Origin: Galbula dea
Taxonomy: Eukaryota; Chordata; Aves; Piciformes; Galbulidae
Reading direction: 5' to 3'
DNA: 64,000 nt
Assembly: GCA_013399015.1 (NCBI GenBank)
Contig: VWZX01001131.1
Location: 744,001-808,000, forward strand
Every line of letters starts with the position of its first letter. Within the stretch, counting starts at the first letter, position 1. Both the position numbers and the translations under genes were made by a program. The notes below the pieces were generated by a model. The model saw only the letters and a list, made by a program, of their open reading frames with translations. It made no database searches and was not told the origin of the DNA. Below, piece after piece: positions 1 through 12,700 of this stretch.

Positions 1-612
1 ATAGGATAACATATGCTTAAAAGTACTTCAGAGCTCAGCTAATTTCCAGTATCACTCTGAGACAGGTGGAAAATACTATCTCCCTTAATTTAGAGCTAAA
101 GAAACTCAGATGAGGAAGAGCCTACAGCTACAGAAGAATATCATAGGAGAAAGAGGATTAAAACATGAGACCTCCTGGTGTCAAACTCCTAGCTTCTCCT
201 TCCAGACTGCATCATTATTTCTGATCATGCTATTATTCTGAACCTTATGCACAAAATCTGGCTTGAACTACCTCCTGCAAGCAGCAGTTGGAAAGAAAAA
301 GTTATTTACAATTATCCATTTTTGATAAACTTCAGTGTGTGGCCACTAGAGGATAACAAAGACAGGTGAAATTATACTAATTATACTTTCAAATAAAGAC
401 AACCTTTACAGATTTCATTCCTTTTCTACATGGAGGGCCTACAGAAATGCTAAATAATATCTTTTTTTTCTGATAGCAACATTTTGAAGCTTATTTTAGC
501 AGAGCTTACTTAACGTTTCCTGATGCTAGGAAAGTCAATTTATGCAGAAAACCCCCAGTAGTTAGAGACTTGGTTATTCCATTTTCCATTGCAGTGAAGA
601 TTGGAATCTTAC
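1..612 (-). other. INPP4B intron, 5' part only
   Basis: Sequence downstream of the donor at 607-612 in transcript direction. No further exon of the gene, no recognisable repeat and no other feature was seen; the intron continues past the window edge. Confidence 0.8.
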
Positions 613-790
613 TTTTTCTGAAAGCATCTTTAAAGAATTCTTCAAGCTGTCTGGAGAATGCTGGCTTGCAGAATTAAGCAGCAGGTCCGCATGGCTTGAT
701 ATGAGAGGCTGGAGATGATTGATGTTGCTGAGCACTTCTTTTGCTTTGGCTGTGTTTTCAGGTGAATAGTAAATACACTGGTAGCCAGTA
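613..790 (-). CDS. INPP4B: INPP4B exon (T-G-Y-Q ... N-S-A-S-Q-H-S-P-D), last one in the window
   Basis: 178 bases, phase 2 in and phase 0 out. The acceptor is CTTATTACAG|TACTGG and the donor GAAAAA|GTAAGA. The first base completes an asparagine codon (AA|T) with the previous exon. The product begins TGYQCIYYSPENTAKAKEVL, passes through SNINHLQPLISSHADLLLNS, and ends SLKNSLKMLSEK. Nearly every residue matches the human type II protein as I recall it (differences such as F to C in YQFIYY and AT to SS). The following exon, expected to start with TELFVHAFKDQ, is not found in positions 1-612. Confidence 0.97.
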
Positions 791-3700
791 CTGTAATAAG
801 AGAGTCACACAAGGTCACAACCCTTTCTGCTATTAATTAAAATGCTCAAAGGGCTAAAATTCTTACCACTAGTTTTTGCACAAACTGACAGATACCTGAA
901 CTTCACTGGTATCACTGAAATACCCCTTGCTTTAAGGGTAAAAACAAATCCTTGCTCCAACAGCAGAGGACACCAGGCTGCCCACCAAACACTCCAACCT
1001 AACCATCCCTTCCAGTGATTGATCTTAGCAGCAGAAAATCAGATTTTTATTTATTTATTCTAATAAATGTACTTCTAGGGAAAGAAAAGGTTTGAACAAG
1101 TCAGATAATAATCACAACACACATAAGGATCCTTATTTTTCCAGCTGAACTCCCTATCACATTATTACCTCCCTCACTAAGTCTTTCAAATGAGTGATCA
1201 ATGTTTAATTGATCAGTGGCCCACACTAGGTCTTGATTAGCATCAGTGATGTCCAGGGAGTGGTGATAACCAGAGTTATCTCCAATAAAAACCATGTGTC
1301 TTATTTGCAAGGAAAGACACAGAAACAGAGGCTGGGAGTTAATCACTGCAAAAACACACAAATGCATACTGCAAACCTCCTGCTTTCAACTGGGCACAAA
1401 CTACTGCAAATCTTTTGCATGACTTTGGTTCCCAGCCTTTGGGTTTCCTCCCCCAGCACTTACTAATGATGCAATATCCTTTCATCCAATTATTCCAAAT
1501 CACCCTTTTAGACAGCATGCACACACCTACTGGTTCTTCAGTGTAGCATGCATCTCCCCACCTAAGACTCTGAAACAAAATCCTTCCCTTCATAAAGCCT
1601 TGCTTCAGTCTTTCAGAGAAACCAACCAAAATCTTTTGTGGTTTCAGACTCACCTATGGTGTTAACCTGGGAATAAACATAACCAAGAGCCCTTAGAACA
1701 TTCTCACTGCCAGAGCAATGTCCATGCTGCTCCCCCCTTGGTTTCCTTCTTTCCTCTTGTGTCTTTTCCTCACAACCTCCAGTGTCTTCCACCCTTTCCC
1801 CACTGATTTAATTTCCTCTCTTAATTTCATATATCAAGACCTAAATCTTGACACATGTGTGATCCCTTGAACACCACACACTGATCTTCAGTCTTTTTCC
1901 AGATCTCTTCAATCCCCAATTTCCCCTTTGTGCCTTCCAGTGTCCTTCCCAGTGCCTCCTCATTAGTTTTCTATGAATTAGGAATTAAATTTAATTCAAT
2001 CAAGGACATAGGCAATGCACATACAGGAGTCCAACTGAAGTCACTTCCATCAAACTTACAAGGCTTAAGTCTTTTGGCAAACAGTGACAGATTCAGGCAG
2101 TCTTTAAATCAAGACTCTTGCTTAAGATACTTTGCTGAATAGCAGTTCCAAATTCCACAATACACCATCCTATTTTCCTGTCTTTCACCAATGTCTCCAT
2201 TTTTAGGTCCAGTTCTTTGCAGAGGCAATCAGGATGAACAGCACCTGAGTCAGTGAAGCTTTGCCATGGTCACTCATGCTACCAGCCACAGCAAAATTAC
2301 TATGTGTCTCCAATTCACAGTCCCCTATGTGAGCTGCTAAACTGCTGAGTGCAGAGGTCAGAATTCTGAACATTACAACAAAAGAAATCATATAAATTGT
2401 CTCAAAATCCCCATCACTCTGAGAAACAAGGAGTTGGCCAGAGCTCTGCCTTCAAGGTGGTAACAGTGAAATTAATTTCCTAAGTTAGATCTATCTGACA
2501 GTGGAGCAGGTTGCCCAGAGAGGCTGTGGAAGCCCCATCCCTGGAAGCTTTTAAGACAAGGCTTGATGGGGCCCTGGGCAACCTGATCTAGTGGATGGTG
2601 TCCCTGGCAGGCAGGGGGATTGGAACTGGATGATCTTTAAGGTCCCTTCCAACTCTGACAGTTCTATGATTCTGTGATCTCAACGCTCACTACTGCAGCT
2701 CTCAAGCTGTCAGGCTCAGTAGCCAAGGCAGGGACAAAGGGCAATAGCCTAGGCTAATTGTCATGAAGACACAGTCTTAAAAGTCTTGGTGCTTCACAGA
2801 GCTGAATAATCTCTAATTCTCCTTCAGCTTCTCCCTCCCTTTATCAAGCAGCCTTTCTGCAGGCTGAGTCTGGCTAACATTGTTATCAAGCTCACCATTC
2901 ACATACTCCTTTGCTGGGATTCCCCTCAGCCTTTAATTCCCAGATCATTTGCACTGATCTACCACAGCATTAAGCTGCACTGAATATTGCAGAAGAAAAG
3001 CAACAGACAATGCTGTAAGAACAGAAAGAGGAAAGAGCTACTAAACCTTTGTGTAGTTCTCATTCTAATGAAGGTAATCACAGCTTTTAAATTAAAGAAA
3101 TAGTGAAGAGAGAATGACTCTTTCTTCAGGAGGAAGTGTTCTATCACATCTCATTATTGGGCTAATTTGAACATTTCCTAAACCACTGAAAGCATGAGAT
3201 GACTCCAAATATTCAGTTGCTTTCAGAATTTGATAGCAACTTTCCCTCTCCCACCCCAAGAAAGTGCATAGTTATTTTTCAGGAAAAAAATAAGCTTGGA
3301 GCATCTGAAGTTTCTAATTGTTACATCCCAACACTTGCTCCTCAGGTTCACCTGAGCTATTCTGTAGCCCTGCCATTCAGCAAAGGAGATGACTACTTAC
3401 AAATCCCTGAAATTACTTTCCTTATAAATTACTTGCAGAGCTTGCTGCAGCATATAGCTATGGTATATAACAGTATAACTTAAAAGAGGCAGCTGCCAAT
3501 AGAAGCTCTTCACAGGTGTCCTAATGCAGAAACCAGATGAAGGGAATCACAAAGAAAGAACTTCTGCATTAGGACTAAGGCCACATGAGTAGGTCCAGTG
3601 CAGGCAATCATTATGAAAACCTACCTTTGATATGGAAAATATATGATTAGTCATGTACCTTTAGAAAAGCTCTATAACAATGCCTTCTGGCTAAGTTTCA

Positions 3701-6700
3701 AAGCTTTCACTAAGCATAGAAGATTACACAACCATTTCTCTATATTAGCACCATCATTAACTATGTCCACAGGGCTGTCACTGGTCATTTTAGTTTTAAA
3801 ACTGCTTTAGTGCCATTGCCATGTCATTTGAATAAAGTTTACATTCACTACATCTGCAATTTTAACTCAGAATTAAGACAGTTTTGCCTGAGAATATATA
3901 CTGCAGTATGCTAAATGTCTCATTTTTAATGGCACTCCAGGTAACTCCCCTCCTGCTGTTAAACTCAGTCATCTGTGTGGCTGAGTTAAATTGTCACTGT
4001 CTGGGACTGGGTTAAAAGTCTTATAAGAATGAACATTTGACCTCCCATTTTTCACAGCCATGAACATCAGGAATCCAGTTAAAGCACACAGAGTAAGAGA
4101 ATCTACCCCAGATAACCTCGAGCTTCTAATACAGTCCTGAAGATACCAATTCAGTGGCTTATTTATGCATCACATGTATTCTGTCTAAAGCTGGAAGTTA
4201 AGATCAAAACATCATTTGCACCATTAAAAAAGCCCAAACTCTGGACAGTTCACTGCCTCAGGAAATAAAACTAAAGCATATGATCACTGGTGAGGTTTTG
4301 AAAACAGGCTGGAGAGAGATCAGGAGTTTGAGTTAAGGGGTTTAAATTTCCTTAAGATTCCCTGGCAAATGTGGAAGTTCTAACTTTGAGTACTGAGGAA
4401 AATGAAATTAGTTCTGCCTAATTTATCTTTACTTATCAAGTCCAAATCTCCACAAACCTTTATTTGAAGCAATGGCTAAGGCTGTATGCCCAAAGCTTCT
4501 CTTGCTGCTCTTCTACTTTCTCTTCATTCCTAAGTGACCCTTGGAATTACTCTGTATGTAACGCCTTCAGGGCATTAAACACAATGCATTCTGCACTAAG
4601 TGCCTTCAGTGGGTAAGGGGACATGAGCTGCAGTGAAAAGAAAGGTCAAGATGCCCTTCATCAGCCCTCTGGAACCCTAAATAGGGCAGATGCCATAGAG
4701 GCATAGCTGAACGTGATAGTGAAGCTTTCTAGGAAGACTCACTTCAGGAAGACTGAAAACCTAGGTCCAGTGCAGGAAATCATTATGAAAACCTATGATC
4801 CTTTCTAATCTTTGTATGCAAGACTCCCCAAACTCCTCCTCCCCTTCTTTTTCCAGCCCCAGTCTCCTTTCTTTTATGTCTGCTTAAGGCAATGCTCCAG
4901 GCAATTCTGTCCAGAGAGCTTCACATCTGGAAAGTATGGTGATGAGGTTTTTAAACCTCATTGAATAGCACTAAACATTTTCCACATGCTTGTCTGATAA
5001 ACTTCCATCAAACATGTTTCACTCTTGTTTTGGTTTGGCAACTGCAAATGCAATTATGCTCTTGCAAAGTGGGCTATAACCTTGCTACCAGTTAACAGTT
5101 CCTTTTGTCTGTGAATTCCACAAGGATAGGTTTGAGCAAGGAATATTGTGTGATATGCTGACTCTGTTGAATATTTCAGTAAACTGTTCTAATAATCAGC
5201 CTGAAGGTCAGAGGCATGCAAGGCATCTGTCATGTGCACTAACAATGTCTTGAAAGATACCAGAATTGGCTGGAGAAATAATCTATTCCCACATCTTCCT
5301 CTAGGTCTTCAGCTCAGTTAGCCTAGAGGAATCAGCTGCTCAATCTGCATTTTTTTTCCTGTTCATTTTATATTCTGACTGATAGCTCAAGGTGTCACTT
5401 CTTCCTTCAACCAAATCTTCAGACAAGCTGCTCCCATTGTAAAACAGAAAATGTAAATTGTAAAAGCTGCCCCTGGTATTGTTATTTATCCACAAGGATC
5501 CTCATGCAGTTAAACAAGCAGGTGCATACAAAATGAAGTTGTCATTGCCACAGAGAAAGAAATTCCTCCATGGTAAGAATGAGAATGGTCTTTTCATGTA
5601 TCTGTTTAAAGCAGACCTGCTCTTGAACATTCAAGTAAGTGAGATCATATTCAGAGCTTGCTCACTCCTGTCTTTCAACTCACAAGTTCTCCCAGTTAAT
5701 GGAAAACTCCCCAAACATGTGTTTTCTCTGAGATGTCCTCAAAGAGAGGAGTGTGAGTCAGTGCAATAAGAGTGCAAGAAAATAAGAAAAGGCTGTGCTG
5801 CACTGAGTACCCTTTGCCATCCTAGTCTTTTGACATGAAACACTGCACAAGATCCAGAGAAAGGAGTCTAGCCCATCACCATCTTCTCTCTCCTGTTATG
5901 GACAATAAGAAACAAGGGCATTGCCTATTCATTCCTGAGATACTGCAATATGTGTTCTCCCAGAACAACTCTAGATAAAGACTAGGTCCCTGATCCCTTC
6001 CCCAAGAAGCATTTTCCTTCTTTTTTTCCTCCAATGAACAGAAATCACAGATAACAATTTCCCATTTCCCTTACAGCTATCCTCATGTTGGGAAATGACA
6101 TTCTGCCAATGTGGATGTGCCCCAGGACCATGCAAGTGACAAACTGTTCATCTTCTGAAAGCTGAACACTGGAACTGCAAAGTTCTTTATATCACTTAAG
6201 GACTTTAATTTCTTCTTATGAAGTATAATAAACCCCCACTAAATACCATTGCAATTACATGAATCAGATGGTTAAGTAGCAGATGCTTTAAGAAATGTCT
6301 TCAGACATTTTCTTCATCAGGAAACATGTACTACATAATCCTCCATATCATGGGGATAAAGCTGCCTACACCAGTCTGCTGTCCATTCATGGATCTTATG
6401 TGATCAATGATAGTTGTGTTTCACTGGCAAGTTTTGTTACCAGAGGTGGGCAGGGAAATGAAAGATTGTAGAAGACTTAATAGGATTTTTGTGTTGTGCA
6501 GGTGAAACAGAAAACAACACAGTTCTCCAAGCAAATGTATCTGCTGGGTTTTGTTTGGTGTTAGCTCTGATACCAACCTGTAGTCAACTTGGAAGTCAGT
6601 GGCAATTGTTCATAGTTTCTCCTTTTATCCTTCAGTTATTTTCCCTAGGAAACTCTTCTGGGCATCACATATAATGGAATTCCTTTTCATCTCCCATGCA

Positions 6701-9700
6701 TTCAGCAGGGTATGTGTAGTGCTTTGTTACTCAGTGACTTCCTAACCTTCTAAAGCAACTTGCATGGCACTGTCCTCACCACTCCCACCAATACTTACTT
6801 GCGTCTTTCTGCCTCAAACTTACTGAGCAGCTTCCGGAGGCCACCGCTCTTAAAGCCTTGGACATGCGCTGCCGGGGCTCCCACCGTCACCACATCATAC
6901 ACAGCATCTAGAGGGGAACAACAAGCACAGACTGGCATGTGCCCATGCCCAACCTCTGGCAGCACTGTCACAGCTGCTCCAGAAGACACCAGGACAAACA
7001 GTCTACATTACTTCCAAGGCATCTGTGTCTCAAGGAGGACCAAGAGCTCATCGATCTTCCCATGCAGCCACCTGCAAGCCTTAGAAAGTTTCTCTGATTT
7101 ATTGCTACACCTAAATTATATGTCTCAGTGTAGAATATTATTCTAGCTCTGCAGTTTACAAAGCTGCCAAGTAAATTGGCCTTTTGTGCATTTCACTTTA
7201 CTACTCTTTCTATTATTTAACTTGTAGTCATGTTGTGATGCACAGGCTCATGCAATTTAGAGTCAAAAGAGACCATTATGATGGAACAGTCTGACTGCTT
7301 AAATAATACAGGCTACAGAATTACAGCTAATGATTCCTGCATCAAGCTTATGCCTTCCAGATGAGGGAAGGCATCTTTTTCTTTAAAAAAAAAAAAAGGT
7401 ATCTGATCTTGAACTGAAGACTTCAAGTGACAATGAATTCACTGCATTTCCAGAGAACTTGCTCCAGTGATTAATCAGACTGGTAAAAATCTCCACTTCT
7501 CTAATTTGAATTGGTTTAGCTTCCACTGTCAGACACAATTACCTGTTTAATGCTAAATGGAAGAGTCTTCTTTTAGGATACATATCCTAACTTTTTCTAT
7601 ATGCTCATGAACCCAGAGCCAGGCAGTTGTTTTCAGCTGAAAAGCTACCAGAATGGGAAATAAACTACACTATGGAAATTCTTGTTGAGGTACAAGAAAC
7701 CTCTGTTACTCTCTGCATGTACCCAATGTCTTGGGACATACAGGATGAAATGTTCTATGGATGTATGCTGACAGAACTGGAAAGGGAACATCTTTTTAAA
7801 ATGAGCCTCTCATTCTGTGCCTGGCATTGATTATCAGTGCAGAAATGAAGATTTAATTACATTCCAAACTACAATAATTATTCCTTCAAAGTTCAAATTT
7901 ACCTTTGCAGTAAGGGGTACCTGGTTTGTGCCCAAGCATACTAGAGTGAAAAAACCAAAGCAACTACAGGTCAGAATGCCTTATCCTTAAAATGTATTTC
8001 TAAAGGAAACATGAGAGGATTATTTTTGTGAACTATTTTATTCATTAAGAAAGCTGTCCATGTACATTAAATCTAATCCTCTCCTAAAATAGAACTTTTC
8101 TTGCATTCTGATAAATATCCCTAGAAGCAAGAACACTGTACAAATGATTCACAGTTAATGAACTATGTTTTACTTCCAGAGCTGATTCTCAAAGCGTATT
8201 CACTCAAATTGAGTTGAACTCTAATGAATTAGTGACTCTTCAATAAAAGGAGAAGTGACACAATTTCATTAGCCTAAGGTGAGCTCCAAGATTGTTAAAT
8301 AGCCCATTGGTTCAGGTCCTCATATATATGTATCCATAATACACTATTCTGGGCTATTAGAGCTCCACTGGTACACTGCCCTCTTCCCAGAGAGGTTTTC
8401 TTCAAAAGACAAAAAAATTAAGGTTCTGGTCACCTGTAGTCACTGCAAATCTAAATATGCTTTTGAGTTAATTAATTCACTTCAAAACATTAGCTAAATT
8501 AAAACCTGTGCTGTCATATTTTGTCATTATAAATCCTCATCCTGTTAAAATGTTTGGTGGCACCAGTTTGTAGCAGCAGCAATAACAAAATGTTGAAGCA
8601 ATACAGTAAAGAAATAACAAAATATTGAATCAATGCAGTATCTAACTGACAACCAGAAGTCCTCCTGTTCCAACTTGGAAGTGTATGATCATCATCAGTA
8701 CACAGCATAATACTCCTATAATTATTGTTTGCACTTATTGTTTTACCATCTGCTCAGATGTAGAGTGCATTTAGAAGGCAAACACCTTACAGGGTAATTT
8801 CCATGTTTCTACAGTGACAGCAAATTTAATAGATCTCAGTTTATCAACAAATTATTCACTGTGCTGTGATTTGCTCACATGTAAGTATCAACAGAATCTT
8901 TTCTCTCTAAAGGATGCTGCTAAAATTACACTCAAGCAGCAGCAAAAGAATTGGGTACTAAACAGAAAACTATCTCCCTTTCCAGAAGCTATTAGAAGTT
9001 CACAAGATTTTCACACAGTCTGTATTTTTTGTGATACTCCTTCCTCCTCAGCATTCTCCCAAATCCATGGAAGCCTAAATTGCATATAAATTGACTTAAA
9101 AAAATAGATCTAAATCAATTTAATACTATTACTTCCCATGCTTTTTATCTGCAGCATATTTTTTATATATATATTTATATATATATATATATATATTTAT
9201 ATTTATCTGTAGCATATTTGTCCCCTCTACAATGCTTAACAAGATGGTAGCCAATACCCACCCCTTAACTGGGAAATGCCTAAGATTCAGCTCTCTAAAT
9301 AGCATACCTTTCAGTTCTGTTCTGGTTTTAATGTTTTAAGGTCCACCTCATGTTCACCCTTGAAACTAGATCTATAAATGAAGCTATTTACATCTGACAA
9401 AGGGCTACAATGGAAACCATACCTCTGAGCTGCAAGCTTCATTGGATTTCAAAGCACACAATGCAGTAGTTGGGGAACTTCTCTGCAGAATATATTTACC
9501 TTTCAATCGAGGGCTATGCACATGCATTCTTTGCAGATGAAGATTTATTGGGATGAATTCTAACGTTTTTTCTCCTTTGCTACAGCTTGATTTGAAGGAA
9601 GAGCCTGAAAAACAAAAGTTTAAAGAATCATTATCTTAAGCACCCAGCAGATGTTTTGTTGTCTTTTTAATGTGAGGACAACACTTGTACATGAGGAGTC

Positions 9701-12700
9701 TTCTTTAATTTACTTTTAATGCCTAATTGTGTATTAGGAGAAGAATGGTTCACTAACTGAGTCTCAGCATGTAGCCATACTGGAAATAACAAAACAGCTT
9801 TTAATTCACAGAAGAATCTGATTTTTCATTCTAGGTGATAGATATTTTTTTCCTTCTGTCTGAAATTGGTCTGCAGCTTGCTGGAAACAATGTCACAGTT
9901 AAGATGCATTCTGTTCATTCTGTCACAAAACCAGAGGGGAACAGAGCCAGGAAGATACTACATTCTCATCAAGAGACCTTTTTTCTTCAAACAGAAGTAT
10001 TCTACTGACTAGGCTATGCAGGAAGAATAAATAAATCAAAAGCATGAGATTATGAGTAACTGTGTTGGTATAAAGGAGTACAATTAAAGCCTGATGGCAT
10101 GAAAAGTTACCTGGAGACACTTTGATACAGCACATATATAAAATAAAAGGGTGTAGATTAGGAAAGAGGTGGTCCTCTTCTCACTCAGGCAACCCAACAT
10201 TTACTTAGAGGCTTTTGGCAGGACCCTATCATTTTGCCAACTCTTAATCATTTGGACTAGAATTCCTTGGATTCAGATAGGATTAAAAAACCCAAACAAT
10301 TTGCTCAGTTAAGATTTGCCAGAGGTTACCTGTTGAAACTGCCATAGATTCCAACAGGACTAAGCACACTGCCAGGGGGCACCAGTGATGCTCTAGACCA
10401 GCCAAGTCTGCTTAGGTTGCTACCTAAGCTTATTAACTTAAAATAATATTTTTACAGAGATTAAGAGCAAAGGTAATCAGAGAAGCAATTGGCAGGAGTC
10501 AAAGGTTCAGATTTGATAGGAAACCCAAGGATGCAGCCTGAAACCAGGAGTCATTGAGACAAAATTATGGGAGCAGTGAAGGGAACTTGAACTGCATAGG
10601 AAAAGAAATGGGAATAGTGCAGGTGAGGAGATTGCAAATCATTAGAAAACAGAAAGGGGGCAGATAATTTATGAGAATTTAGCTAAGACCAAGATCAAAG
10701 CTTAAAGCAATGATAACTGGATCTGAAACAAGGAAACACTGACAGACTAAGAGGAGAATAAAATGACAGCAGACTGAAAGAAACAGGCAAAAGAAGAGTA
10801 GGATGGAGAGGAGGAGAGGAGCCTGCTCTCCCTGGAGTACACTTCTGCCACGAGCTGGAGTAGAACACATGAAGCATTGCTGAGTTCTGCAATTCCTCTT
10901 TTGAGGGAAGACCTGTGAAGCAAGAATGCCTTCTCATCCAGTGCCAGAAACATATGGGATACCAGTCACCCACTGCTACCAGCTATTCTGTTTACTCAGT
11001 TATGAGAGATCCATGCAGTGAAATTAATATCTCAATCTGTGCTTGCCAGTATCATCCATATGATAAAGCTAATTTTCAGTAGAGTTTGTTTTTAAATAAC
11101 TTGGGAGGTGATATTTAAGAACCAAGAAAACTACACTCACTCTATTAAAACAGTTAGCATTGTTGCAAGATTAAACTCTCCAATGTTAGGAAATAACAGA
11201 ATAAAGTTGGAACCTTCCTCTGACATCCACCTGAAGAGGAGCTGTGAAATAGACTTCAATGACATATCACACACCAGCTTTTTCCAGCTCACTAAATCTT
11301 TTGGGTCTTTGCTGCTCAATTTAGAAGCAACTTTTACTTCAGTATCTAGATTCAAATACCCTGCTCAAGCCTTCCACAAAGATTATCCAGTTCCTCAAAC
11401 CTGTCTACTGCAGGCATCACCACAGTTTCTAAGGGCTTTACATATACTCACAGAATAATTTTAACTGGGTGACTAAAACAGTTGTAATTTTTTCCATCTA
11501 GTGGCAGGGTATAACTTAAGGTGAAAGCATTTAAGAAACAACACATCAATATGAGATATAGAGGCTATCATTCTGCAGAGCAACATTATAATGTAACATC
11601 CCGTTCCATTTTTGGAAGCATAGCTCCCACTGAGCTCAATTACATCCCTAAGCACCAAGTACTTCTGCAAAACAGCTTGTGTCCATTGCCAGGCTTCCAA
11701 ACAAGAACAAGCACTAACCACTTCTGAAGTCTGACTTGCCTAATGTCACATAGGAACTTTGGGACAGAGGAAGGGAGAGTGTCCAATTCTCCAGAGCAAG
11801 ATTCAATTGCATTAACCTCCACTGTCTTTTCTTCTCCTTCTAGGGCTGGATAAATAAGAGAATATTCAGTTTGGAGACTGAAACTGAAAAATAAATAAAT
11901 AAATGGGTAATGAAAAAATAAATAATTTCAGGTCAAACTATAAGAAACAAAAAACCAGTTCTACTTCTTCCCAGAACTTCCAATTCCATGTTTTAGATTA
12001 ACCTGAAAATGATTTGTTTTGATCTTCTATAACCCTTTAAGATTCCTGTTACTGTTTCCTTGAAACAAAACCAACTTTGGCCTTCTCTACAATTCTCCCT
12101 TCTTTTGAGAATAAAAGTGCTTACCAAAGCAACTCAAATTTGAAAGGGTCTTAACTTCCTTAACTTCTTTTCAGTAAATAGGCTGCTGAACTGAAATTGC
12201 TGTCTAACACTAATGCAGTCTCCTGATATTTTTCACTGCAGTCTCTCCATTTTAAAGAGAGATTAAGTAGTCTACTAATAGCCTTCTCCACTACCTTCTC
12301 CAACTAGCTCAGCTAACTGTGAAGTAGGTATCTCTCAGAACACTCAACATAGGATTGTATAGGAAGAATGTGGGAGTATTTTGGAACAAGTTTATCTGCA
12401 GGTGCTATCTCCCCTTCTGCAGTACACTGCTTCCAAGTGAACTGAATCTTCCCTAGTGCTGATACAAAAGGTGATTGGAGGTATGTGCACCTAGAGGACA
12501 GAGTATAGAGCTGGTCCTTCAGAATCCTTTGTGACAAGACACATGTAAAAGGCCTCTTGCTAATGGAAAGCAATTGTTCAGGGAGCAACAAAGCAAAAAT
12601 GCTAAATGCTTTTGATATACCAAGGAGAGAGAAGAGTGACAATGAGTTAGTGCTTCCACATATCTTGGGCTGCCAGCGTGGCAGCGAAGTAAAGGCAGAG

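Larger units (their letters stand above)
791..6798 (-). other. INPP4B intron, 6008 bases
   Basis: Bounded by GTAAGT and ATTACAG on the minus strand. It holds a CR1 3' fragment (2500-2678) and two copies of a 34-base segment (3590-3623 and 4762-4795). The remaining sequence is ordinary AT-rich intron; open frames in it are short and match no protein I recognise. Confidence 0.85.
6908..9499 (-). other. INPP4B intron, 2592 bases
   Basis: Bounded by GTAAAT and CCTCTAG. It holds a 13-base A run (7385-7397), a two-copy 32-base tandem repeat (8581-8644) and an AT microsatellite (about 9162-9201). Nothing else was recognised. Confidence 0.85.

Noticed and set aside
6908..6989. Open frame extension with an ATG upstream of the VGAPAAH exon
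   Set aside because: The AG acceptor at 6908-6909, the phase of the preceding exon and the family alignment put the exon border at 6907; the extension is intron.
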